Assembly (NCBI RefSeq): GCF_030812295.1
Contig: NZ_JAUSSK010000001.1
Coordinates: 1-64,000, forward strand
Length of the DNA: 64,000 nt
Direction: 5' to 3'
DNA from: Luteibacter jiangsuensis
GTDB lineage: Bacteria; Pseudomonadota; Gammaproteobacteria; Xanthomonadales; Rhodanobacteraceae
The translations under genes were made by a program, and so were the position numbers. Positions within the stretch are counted from its first letter, which is position 1; each line of letters starts with the position of its first letter. The notes beneath the pieces were generated by a model, which was not told the DNA's origin, made no database searches, and saw only the letters and a list, made by a program, of their open reading frames with translations. This document shows positions 35,308 through 42,966 of the stretch, piece by piece.

Positions 35308-37071
35308 TCAGGCCACGAACTGCAAGCGTGCCAGTTCGGCGTAGAGGCCGCCCTCGGCGAGCAGGCTCTCGTGCGTGCCCTGCGCCACGATCCGGCCACC
35401 GTCCATCACGACGATGCGGTCGGCGCGTTGCACGGTGGCGAGACGATGCGCGATCACCAGCGTGGTACGGCCCTTCTCGAGGCGTTCCAGTGCGTGCTGG
35501 ATGGCCGCCTCCGATTGCGCGTCGAGCGCCGAGGTCGCTTCGTCCAGCAGCAGCAAGGGGGCGTCGCGCAGGATCGCCCGGGCGATGGCGATGCGTTGCT
35601 TCTGTCCGCCGGACAGGCGCACGCCACGTTCGCCCAGCGCCGCTTCGTAACCGTCGGGCAGGGCGGCGATGAAGCCGTCCGCTTCGGCGAGGCGCGCGGC
35701 TTCGCGCACCTCGTCGTCGGAGGCGTCGGCACGGCCGAAGCGGATGTTGTCCGCGGCGGTGCCGCCGAAGATCACGGTCTCTTGCGGTACCAGCGCGATC
35801 GCTCCGCGTAGTTCGGGCAGCGCGAGTGCGCGCAGGTCGATGCCGTCGAAGCGAATGGAGCCGGAGCGCGGATCGTGGAAGCGGAGCAGCAAGCTGAAGA
35901 CCGTACTTTTGCCGGCGCCCGACGGCCCGACGAGTGCCACGGTTTCTCCCGGAGCGATCTCCAGATCGAAGTCGGAGAGGGCGGCCACGTCGGGACGCGA
36001 CGGGTAGCGGAATTCGACATGCTCGAAGCGTAGCGATCCGGTGACCGGCCGGGGCAGGGGTTCCGGTGCCTCGGGCGTGAAGATACCGGGCCGTTCGGCG
36101 AAGAGTTCGCCGATGCGTTCCATGGCGCCGGCGGCACGCAGCACGTCGCCCCACACTTCGGACAGGCCGGCCACCGAGCCGGCGGCGAAGATCGCATAAA
36201 GCACGAACTGGCTCAGTACGCCCGGCGCGAGATCGCCTGCGATGACGTCGCGCGCGCCGGCCCACAGCACCAGGGTGATCGCGCCGAAGATCAGCACGAT
36301 CACGACGGCGGTCAGCAGCGAACGCATGCCGATCCGGCGGCGCGCCGTCGCCAGGGCGAGGTCGATGGCGCTGGCGTAGCGTCGGCTTTCGATCGGTTCG
36401 CGCGCGTAGGCCTTGACCGCTTGCGCGGCGTTCAGGGTTTCGTTGGCGACGGCGGCGGCATCGGCGATGCGATCCTGGCTGTGCCGCGAGAGCTTCTGCA
36501 CGCGGCGGCCGAAGACGAGGATGGGCAGCATCACCGCCGGGATGACCAGCGCGGTGAGGCCGGCGAGGCGCGGGCTGGTCCAGGCCATGGCCGCCGCGGC
36601 GCCGATCAGCATCACCACGCTGCGCAGCGCCACCGAGATGCCGGAGCCGACCAGGGTCTGCACCACTTCGGTATCCGTGCCCAGGCGGGACGTGAGCTCG
36701 CCGACGCGGGTGCTTTCATAGAAGCCCACGTCCAGCCCGATCACGTGCTGGTAAAGCGTGGTGCGCAAGGAGGCGAGCGAACGCTCGCCGAGCAGGGCGA
36801 TGCAGTAGTACCGGGCGGCCGTGGCGATGGCCAGGACCACGGCCACGCCGAACAGTCCGAGGAAGGTACCGTTGATCGTGGCGATGCTCGAGGCGAGGAA
36901 GCCATGGTCGATGATGTGCCGCACCGCCACGGGCAGGAGCAGCGAGGCGCCGGACGATATGCCCAGGAACACGAGCCAGCCGATGGCGAGGCCCTTGTGC
37001 GGCTTCAGGAACGGCCAGAGGTTGCGCAGTGCCCCGATCTTGCGTGACTTCTCCCTGCGTTCGTCGCTCAT
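35308..37071 (-). CDS. MsbA-like ABC exporter (ATP-binding and permease in one chain)
   Basis: A 587-residue half-transporter that would work as a homodimer. Six membrane helices (~30-310) are followed by a nucleotide-binding domain with Walker A (GPSGAGKSTVFSLLLRF), the signature LSGGQKQRIAIARAIL and Walker B LLLLDEATSALD. It belongs to the ABCB/MsbA-type family; substrate (lipid A, peptide or drug) cannot be told from sequence. I start at ATG 37071 (MSDERREK), as the longer TTG start at 37101 lacks a clear ribosome site. It is the last gene of a minus-strand series. Confidence 0.88.
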   Translation of the reverse strand: MSDERREKSRKIGALRNLWPFLKPHKGLAIGWLVFLGISSGASLLLPVAVRHIIDHGFLASSIATINGTFLGLFGVAVVLAIATAARYYCIALLGERSLASLRTTLYQHVIGLDVGFYESTRVGELTSRLGTDTEVVQTLVGSGISVALRSVVMLIGAAAAMAWTSPRLAGLTALVIPAVMLPILVFGRRVQKLSRHSQDRIADAAAVANETLNAAQAVKAYAREPIESRRYASAIDLALATARRRIGMRSLLTAVVIVLIFGAITLVLWAGARDVIAGDLAPGVLSQFVLYAIFAAGSVAGLSEVWGDVLRAAGAMERIGELFAERPGIFTPEAPEPLPRPVTGSLRFEHVEFRYPSRPDVAALSDFDLEIAPGETVALVGPSGAGKSTVFSLLLRFHDPRSGSIRFDGIDLRALALPELRGAIALVPQETVIFGGTAADNIRFGRADASDDEVREAARLAEADGFIAALPDGYEAALGERGVRLSGGQKQRIAIARAILRDAPLLLLDEATSALDAQSEAAIQHALERLEKGRTTLVIAHRLATVQRADRIVVMDGGRIVAQGTHESLLAEGGLYAELARLQFVA

Positions 37072-37126
37072 GCTCGCTTCGCTTCCGGATTCATTCGCCA
37101 ACGGATGGGGCCATCCGGTGCAGTAT

Positions 37127-37729
37127 TCAACATGGATCGACGCGGCGGGGATGCACCTTGCCCCGGGTCAGGTCGACGATCCGCGCGGCGATGGCGTCCA
37201 GCCGGTCGACCGGCGCCCGTACACTCAGTTCCGCGCCATCGGCGACGAAGGTCTCCTGCTCGATGGAGGCCTCCATCTCGCGCAACCGCGCCGAGACCAG
37301 GGCCAGTTCACCGAATTCGCAGCGCAGCCGCAGGCATCCGGTGGCAACGATCGGCAGTCGTGGCGCGAGGCGCATGCACTCGGCGGCCGTCCCGCCGTAG
37401 GCGCGCGCGAGCCCGCCCGCGCCGAGTTTGATCCCGCCGTACCAGCGTGTGACCAGCACGGCCACGCGGTCGCAGCCCTGGCCGTCGATGGCCTGCAGGA
37501 TGGGGCGCCCGGCGGTGCCGCCGGGCTCGCCGTCGTCGTTGAACCGGTAGGCATCGTCGATGCGATACGCCCAGCAGTTGTGCGTGGCATCTGGATCGCC
37601 CACCGATTCGAACCACGCCAAGGCGTCGGCCGGCGATTCGACGGGCATGGCCTGCGCCAGGAAGCGGCTCTTCTTGATCTCTTCCTCGTGCCGCCAGGGC
37701 GAGGCGAGGGTTTCCAGCGGTGCACTCAA
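37127..37729 (-). CDS. IMPACT/YigZ family protein
   Basis: A 200-residue protein with the UPF0029 N-terminal domain (EEEIKKSRFLAQAMPV, then DDGEPGGTAGRPILQAI and WYGGIKLGAGGL) and a C-terminal DUF1949 domain. The IMPACT/YigZ family includes eukaryotic translation regulators; the bacterial role is unknown. The start is a TTG whose last two bases begin the TGA stop of the preceding gene (TTGA overlap), giving MSAPLETLASPWRHEEE. This fits translational coupling. Confidence 0.88.
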   Translation of the reverse strand: MSAPLETLASPWRHEEEIKKSRFLAQAMPVESPADALAWFESVGDPDATHNCWAYRIDDAYRFNDDGEPGGTAGRPILQAIDGQGCDRVAVLVTRWYGGIKLGAGGLARAYGGTAAECMRLAPRLPIVATGCLRLRCEFGELALVSARLREMEASIEQETFVADGAELSVRAPVDRLDAIAARIVDLTRGKVHPRRVDPC

Positions 37730-38448
37730 GGGGTCAGGTCGCGCAGGTCTTGGGGGAGGTCGTAGTGAGGATAGCGCTCGCGCAGTTCGCGCAGGCGCCG
37801 CAAGGCTTCCTCGCGCTCCCCGCGACCGAGCAACTGTCGGATCTCGCCGACGCGGTCGTCCGGCCCGAGTTCCGTCTTCATCGCACGGTCGGAAGCGACG
37901 CCGAAGGCCTGTGGGGCCGTCCTGGACACGGTTGACGACTTGGGTGCCGGTGCGAACGCCTGTCCCGGTGCCTGAGCAGGGGCTGATTCTGCTTCCGCAG
38001 CCGGTGCCGGTGCCTCTACGGACGGCGCGGGTGCAGCCGGTGCCAGTGACCGTGCCGGTGCCGAACGACGCGCCATCCTCGGCGGGGCTGCCGCGCGTGT
38101 CGACTCTTGCAGAACGGCGGGAGCGCTCGCTTGCATGGGCGCGGACGCTGACCCGGTGGATTCGACGCGTCGTGCCGTGGCAGCGGGAAGCGTCGCCGTC
38201 ACGTCGGGGCGGCTGTCGCGCAGCTGCCACGCCAGGCCGACGGCCAGCACCAGTACCGCCGCCGACCCCAGCGCGATTGGCCAGTGTGCCCGGCGGCTGC
38301 GGGCCGGTACCGCACGATCGGCCTGCGCGAGTACCACCGCGTCCAGCGCGGGGTCGGGCTCGGCCTTTGGCAGGCGCGCGTACAGCGCCGCCAGGTCGCG
38401 CTCGTCGGGCAGGTCGTCGTCGCTGGGAGGTGGCGTGTTCGGGTTCAT
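37726..38448 (-). CDS. Probable anti-sigma factor, single-pass membrane protein
   Basis: A 240-residue protein immediately downstream of an ECF sigma gene. A short cytoplasmic N terminus (DDDLPDERDLAALYARLP) precedes a transmembrane helix at about 60-82 (IALGSAAVLVLAVGLAWQL), a long Ala/Pro/Ser-rich periplasmic linker and a small C-terminal helical domain (EIRQLLGRGEREEALRRLRE). I infer the anti-sigma role from position and topology; no zinc-binding HxxxCxxC motif is present. The ATG at 38448 lies 1 base after the sigma stop; an in-frame TTG at 38460 overlaps it. Confidence 0.65.
   Translation of the reverse strand: MNPNTPPPSDDDLPDERDLAALYARLPKAEPDPALDAVVLAQADRAVPARSRRAHWPIALGSAAVLVLAVGLAWQLRDSRPDVTATLPAATARRVESTGSASAPMQASAPAVLQESTRAAAPPRMARRSAPARSLAPAAPAPSVEAPAPAAEAESAPAQAPGQAFAPAPKSSTVSRTAPQAFGVASDRAMKTELGPDDRVGEIRQLLGRGEREEALRRLRELRERYPHYDLPQDLRDLTP
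37941..38076. repeat. Degenerate CCGGTGCC repeats in the anti-sigma linker
   Basis: On the plus strand the motif CCGGTGCC or close variants recurs about seven times, coding for the Ala/Pro-rich linker on the other strand. It may vary in copy number by slippage. Confidence 0.6.
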
Positions 38449-38449
38449 G

Positions 38450-39004
38450 TCATTCGGCAACGAGTTCTCGTATCCGTGCCATGGCGTAGCGGAGCCGCGA
38501 TTTCGCGGTTTCCTTTCCCACGCCGGTCACGGCGGCGATGTCCTCCAGGGATAGTTCGTTCTCCATGCGTAACACGAAGGCTGTCCGTTGTTCGTCGGGA
38601 AGGCTTTCGATCGCGCGTTGCATGCGCCGGCGCAGTTCGAAAGCCGAAAGGGCGTGATCGGGTTGCTCGCGTTCCGGAGCCGCCTGCGCGGCGAAGACCG
38701 CCTCGGCCTCTTCGGCGCCGGCCCGTGGACGCTGCCGACGGAAGCTGTCCACGGCCAGGTTATGCGCGATCTGAAGCAGCCAGGTGCTGAACTTCGCCTC
38801 GGCGCGATAGCGTTGGCGCGCCACGATCACGCGGCTCCAGGTTTCCTGGAACAACTCATCGGCGACCGCCTTGTCCTTCACCGTCTTCAACAGGAACCGG
38901 TACAACGGGCCCTTGTGCTTCGCGTAAAGCTCCCCGAAGGCGGCCGCGTTCCCGCCCGCCCAGGCGAGCATCAGCCCGCCATCGTCGGTAAGGGGAGCAT
39001 CCAT
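38450..39004 (-). CDS. ECF-type RNA polymerase sigma factor
   Basis: A 184-residue sigma-70 family factor with region 2 (ELFQETWSRVIVARQRY, FSTWLLQIAHNLAVDSFRRQ) and region 4 (LPDEQRTAFVLRMENELSLEDIAAVTGVGKETAKSRLRYA). It is distinct from the rpoE at 15589. It lies 16 bases downstream of the VWA gene and is followed at once by a putative anti-sigma gene, suggesting a self-contained membrane-signal module. I chose the ATG at 39004; upstream sequence is basic and unlike the family. Confidence 0.9.
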   Translation of the reverse strand: MDAPLTDDGGLMLAWAGGNAAAFGELYAKHKGPLYRFLLKTVKDKAVADELFQETWSRVIVARQRYRAEAKFSTWLLQIAHNLAVDSFRRQRPRAGAEEAEAVFAAQAAPEREQPDHALSAFELRRRMQRAIESLPDEQRTAFVLRMENELSLEDIAAVTGVGKETAKSRLRYAMARIRELVAE

Positions 39005-39020
39005 GGGCGGGGAGGTTACC

Positions 39021-40745
39021 TTATCGCCGCGGGGAATCCGCGACCGGCTCGGTCGACATCCCGCCGGCCATCCGCGCGAGCCTCGACATCTCCGCCCGGT
39101 ATCCGCCTTCGTCCTTGCCCAGCGCGCCACGCGCCAACTCCGCGACCTTGTCGTAGCCGAAGCCGTCCACGTACTTGCCTCCGCGCAGGTTCTCCGCGAA
39201 CGCCGCCACGGCCGCGGCGAATCGCAGCCGGTCGCTCGCCTGTTCCGCGACGCCCGCGGACAAGGGCTGCTCGATCAGCTGGCTCGCGCCGCCGTCGGGC
39301 GCCTTGTAGCGCAGGCGGAGGAAACCGAGTTCGCCGGACGTCGGCGTGTCCTTCGCGGCGGCGTAGCGCAGCGGTTCGACACGCGCGGCCCTGGAGCCCT
39401 TCAACGTGATCTCGTACAACGCGGTGACACGGGCACCCGCGCCGATCTCGCCCGCATCGACGGCATCGTTATTGAAGTCTTCCCGCGCGAGGACACGCTT
39501 CTCGTAGCCGATCAGGCGATACTCGGCGACGACCCCGGGGTTGAATTCCACCTGGATCTTCACGTCCCTGGCGATCGTCATCAGCGTCGCCGACATCTCG
39601 TCCACCAGTACACGGCGCCCTTCGCCGAGGTTGTCGATGTAGTGGTGGCTGCCGTTACCGGCGTCGGCCAGCTCCACGGCCATCTCGTCGTTATAGTTGC
39701 CCTCGCCGAAGCCGAGCGTGGTCAACGCGATACCGCTCTTGCGCTTTTCCGCGATGCGATCCTTCAGGGCCTGCACGCCAACCGTGCCGACATTGAAGTC
39801 GCCGTCGGTGGCGAGGATGACGCGGTTCACGCCGCCCTTGATGAAGCCCTTCGCCGCCTGGGCATAGGCGAGGTCGATGCCGGCGGCGCCGTTGGTGGAC
39901 CCGCCCGCGCCGAGTGCGTCGATGGCCGCGGCGATCTTCGCGTGTTCGTCGCCCGGCGTGGAGGGCAAGGCGACGCAGGTCGAGCCGGCGTAGGTCACCA
40001 GCGAGATGCGGTCGGCCGCGCGCAGCTTCGGCACGATCTGCTTCAGCGAGGCCTTGAGCAGGGGCAGCTTGTCCGGCTCGTCCATGGAACCGGAAACGTC
40101 CACGAGGAAGACGAGGTTGGCCGGAGGAATCTCGCTGGTGGGCACGCTGTATCCCTGGATGCCGATGAGTAGCAGCTGGCGTTCGTGGTTCCACGGCGCG
40201 GGCGCGAACTCCGTCGTGACGCCGAAGGGCTTCGCGCGGCTCGCCGGCACCGTGTAGCCGTAGTCGAAGTAGTTGATGAATTCCTCGGTACGGACGGCGT
40301 CGACGGGCGGCAGGCGGCCTTCGTCGAGCATGTGGCGCACGTTCGTATACGAGCCCGTGTCGACGTCGACGCTGAAGGTCGACACCGGGTCGCTGGCGGC
40401 GAGGTGCACGGGATTCGGCGTGCGATGCGCGTAGTTCTCGCGGTCGACGGGCAGGTAGGCCGGTGCGATCGCGGTGGCGTAACCGGCTTGCGCCACGGAT
40501 TCGACCAGCGCCTGCGGCATGGTCTTCGTCATGGCTGGCGGTGCGGGTGCCGCGGCCGGTGCGTCCATCGGGCGGGAGAGCCTCCGCCGAACCGGCATGC
40601 CTTGGCCCGGCTGGCAGCCGGTCTCGTCGGCCGCTGGCATGGGCGTGTCGCGCGGCGCGGCGAAGGCATCGCCCGAAGCGGCTACGCCGATGGCGGCGAC
40701 CGCACCGGCGAACAGGAGGGAAAACGTGACACGGAGCGTGTTCAT
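39021..40745 (-). CDS. VWA domain-containing protein (YfbK-like)
   Basis: A 574-residue secreted protein with a signal peptide (LRVTFSLLFAGAVAAIGVA). An N-terminal part carries the YfbK region (YSTFSVDVDTGSYTNVRHML-like, then RTEEFINYFDY). A von Willebrand A domain (~195-370) has a MIDAS motif DVSGSMDEP; the C-terminal ~200 residues form the DUF3520 region. VWA domains bind proteins through a metal ion. The frame runs far upstream but the ATG at 40745, nine bases after GAGG, opens a good signal peptide. It heads the sigma/anti-sigma/IMPACT gene series. Confidence 0.85.
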   Translation of the reverse strand: MNTLRVTFSLLFAGAVAAIGVAASGDAFAAPRDTPMPAADETGCQPGQGMPVRRRLSRPMDAPAAAPAPPAMTKTMPQALVESVAQAGYATAIAPAYLPVDRENYAHRTPNPVHLAASDPVSTFSVDVDTGSYTNVRHMLDEGRLPPVDAVRTEEFINYFDYGYTVPASRAKPFGVTTEFAPAPWNHERQLLLIGIQGYSVPTSEIPPANLVFLVDVSGSMDEPDKLPLLKASLKQIVPKLRAADRISLVTYAGSTCVALPSTPGDEHAKIAAAIDALGAGGSTNGAAGIDLAYAQAAKGFIKGGVNRVILATDGDFNVGTVGVQALKDRIAEKRKSGIALTTLGFGEGNYNDEMAVELADAGNGSHHYIDNLGEGRRVLVDEMSATLMTIARDVKIQVEFNPGVVAEYRLIGYEKRVLAREDFNNDAVDAGEIGAGARVTALYEITLKGSRAARVEPLRYAAAKDTPTSGELGFLRLRYKAPDGGASQLIEQPLSAGVAEQASDRLRFAAAVAAFAENLRGGKYVDGFGYDKVAELARGALGKDEGGYRAEMSRLARMAGGMSTEPVADSPRR

Positions 40746-40801
40746 CGTGCATGGCCTCGTGGGTGACATGACGATGAAACGCAGGGAGAAGCGGATCGGG
40801 G

Positions 40802-42313
40802 TTAACCGATGTGACGCGATTCGTTCAGCCGGGTCGGGTCCGTGCGCGCTTCCTCGCCCGCGCTCACCCGGTTCCGGCCCATCTGCTTGGCCCGGTAGAG
40901 CGCACGGTCCGCTGCATTGAGCAGGTCGAGCGGCCCGCCGTGGGCACTCACCTGCACGTGGGCCACGCCGATGCTGATGGTGACGACGCCGTAGGGACTC
41001 GATGGATGGATGATGGCCAACGCCTCGACCTGCGCGCGCAAGTCCTCGGCCAGGGCCATCGCTTCCGGCAGCCGCGTGGCGGGAGCGATCACGGCGAACT
41101 CCTCGCCACCGAACCGGGCGATGAAATCGCCCGCGCGCACGCCGCGGCCGATCAGGCCGCTGACCAGGGAACGCAGGCAGTCGTCGCCCGCCAAGTGGCC
41201 GTAGCGGTCGTTGTATTCCTTGAAGAAGTCGACATCGATCATCAACAGGGAGATCGGCTCCTGCTGACCGGGGCGGTGCCATTCGCGCAGGAGGCGCTCG
41301 TCGAGCGCGCGTCGGTTGGCCAGGCCGGTGAGGCTGTCGACAAAGACCAGCCCTTGCAGCTCGTCGCGGCTGCGCGATAGCCGGTATTCCTCCTCCACCA
41401 GGCCGACCTGGGCCAGTGTGCCGCGCAGGCCGATGCCGATCACGGCGGCGATGGCACCCACGATGCCCAGGGTGGGATAGCCCGGGATGACCATGAGTCC
41501 GAAACCGAGCACGCTCATGGCCAGGAAGGTCGGGCTCGCACTCTGCACGAAACGCACCAGGTAGATCGGCGGATGCCAGTGCCGCCTTGGTTGCCGCATC
41601 ACCGCCGTGACGAAGAGGGCGAGGAAGGGGAGGTCGAGCAGCGCGTCCCACGGCGAGGTGCCGAACTCAGGGTGCCCGCCCAACGCCACGTAGTGGTTGT
41701 AGAAATAGCCGGAAAACGCGTAGGTGACGAAGAAAGCGGTCACGCCACGGAAGAAGAAATGATCGTCCGCGCGATCCGTCGCCAGGTAGCGCAACGATGC
41801 GGCCAGGGCGAGGCATGCGTTTTCGAAGTCGAGCATATAGGCGATGTCCACCGCCTGTTGCGTCGCCATCGCGCCCTGGACCGACACGATGGAAAACGTG
41901 CGCACATAGAACAGCACGCCGAGCAGCGCCGCCAGGACCAGGTCGATCGCGGCAGCCCATGTCCTGCGCGCCGGCACGGGGGCGGACGAGACCGCCACCA
42001 GCACGGGCAGCACATACAGGATGTAGAAGAACATGCTGTCGCCGGGCGCCGGATTGGAGTTTTCCAGCACGTAGTTCTGCCGGGCGGACAGGGACATGCC
42101 GACCGTCCACAGGGCGAGGCTGGCCAACAGCAGCCACCAGCGCCGGTCGCGCGGCGGCCCGGAGCGGCGCCAGGCCAGCAGCACGCTGGCCATGGCCATG
42201 GCCGCAACGGTGAAGAAGCTCACATAGGAAACAGCCATGCCCCCGGAGGGCATGTTCGCCAGTGCGATCACGTGGACCAGGACGATGGCCACTGCGACGA
42301 TGACAGCTTTCAT
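40802..42313 (-). CDS. Membrane-bound diguanylate cyclase (GGDEF)
   Basis: A 503-residue protein with about eight or nine membrane helices (residues ~1-310) and a C-terminal GGDEF domain that makes c-di-GMP. The catalytic motif is GGEEF (IARFGGEEFAVIAP), the metal-binding MIDVDFFKEYND is intact, and RAGD five residues before GGEEF is a product-inhibition I-site. It should be an active cyclase. I start at ATG 42313, just before the first helix. It diverges from the DUF427/egtBD operon across 252 bases, in which I found no clear element. PGA synthesis, encoded 3 kb away, is c-di-GMP dependent in E. coli, a possible target. Confidence 0.9.
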   Translation of the reverse strand: MKAVIVAVAIVLVHVIALANMPSGGMAVSYVSFFTVAAMAMASVLLAWRRSGPPRDRRWWLLLASLALWTVGMSLSARQNYVLENSNPAPGDSMFFYILYVLPVLVAVSSAPVPARRTWAAAIDLVLAALLGVLFYVRTFSIVSVQGAMATQQAVDIAYMLDFENACLALAASLRYLATDRADDHFFFRGVTAFFVTYAFSGYFYNHYVALGGHPEFGTSPWDALLDLPFLALFVTAVMRQPRRHWHPPIYLVRFVQSASPTFLAMSVLGFGLMVIPGYPTLGIVGAIAAVIGIGLRGTLAQVGLVEEEYRLSRSRDELQGLVFVDSLTGLANRRALDERLLREWHRPGQQEPISLLMIDVDFFKEYNDRYGHLAGDDCLRSLVSGLIGRGVRAGDFIARFGGEEFAVIAPATRLPEAMALAEDLRAQVEALAIIHPSSPYGVVTISIGVAHVQVSAHGGPLDLLNAADRALYRAKQMGRNRVSAGEEARTDPTRLNESRHIG

Positions 42314-42565
42314 GGCGTGCCTCCCCCAACCTGCAACGCAATGGTCATATCGGCGGGGACGGCGGGAAGTTGAGATCCATGAACGGATGTTAAGCCTGGC
42401 ACGGACCAAGATGTGAAGGTACTGACGGACCGGGGCGGCGGTTTTCCGGTCCAAGACGGCAATCTTTGCCTGTTGGTAATGTCACCTGTTCCGGGTCGTC
42501 GTCTTGGATTCCCTGCGTAAGGGTCGCAGGATGTCGGCCTGACTTTGTCACCGAAGGAGCATGCC

Positions 42566-42943
42566 ATGTCCTCACACCCCGTGAAGATCCCCGGCCCCGA
42601 CCATCCCATCACGGTCGAGCAAGCGGGTGGCAGGGTGGTGGTGCATGACGGCGACCGGGTCGTCGCCGACACCCGCGATGCGCTCGTGCTCAAGGAGGGC
42701 CGCTATCCAGCCGTGTTCTACATCCCCCGTGCCGATGCCGACATGGCCTCGCTGCGCCGGACCGAACACCATACCTATTGCCCTTATAAGGGTGAAGCCT
42801 CGTATTACAGCCTTCCGGGCAACGAGGAAAGGGCGATCAACGCGATCTGGACCTACGAAGAGCCGCACGAGGCGGTCTCGTCGATCCGCGGCCACCTCGC
42901 CTTCTACCCGGACCGCGTGCGCATCGAGCACACGTCCGGCTGA
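42566..42943 (+). CDS. DUF427 domain-containing protein
   Basis: A 125-residue protein of the DUF427 family, whose function is unknown. The fold is a small beta-barrel with LKEGRYPAVFYIPRADADM, the conserved HHTYCPYKGEASYY and the C-terminal AFYPDRVRIE. AAGGAG lies 6 bases before the ATG at 42566. It lies 23 bases upstream of the EgtB-EgtD gene, so both are likely on one transcript. Confidence 0.88.
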   Translation: MSSHPVKIPGPDHPITVEQAGGRVVVHDGDRVVADTRDALVLKEGRYPAVFYIPRADADMASLRRTEHHTYCPYKGEASYYSLPGNEERAINAIWTYEEPHEAVSSIRGHLAFYPDRVRIEHTSG

Positions 42944-42966
42944 CCGCCCCGCCACGGAGCCCATCC

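Noticed and set aside
42421-42560. c-di-GMP or other riboswitch before the DUF427 gene
   Set aside because: None of the conserved GEMM core sequences were found; only generic GC hairpins are present.
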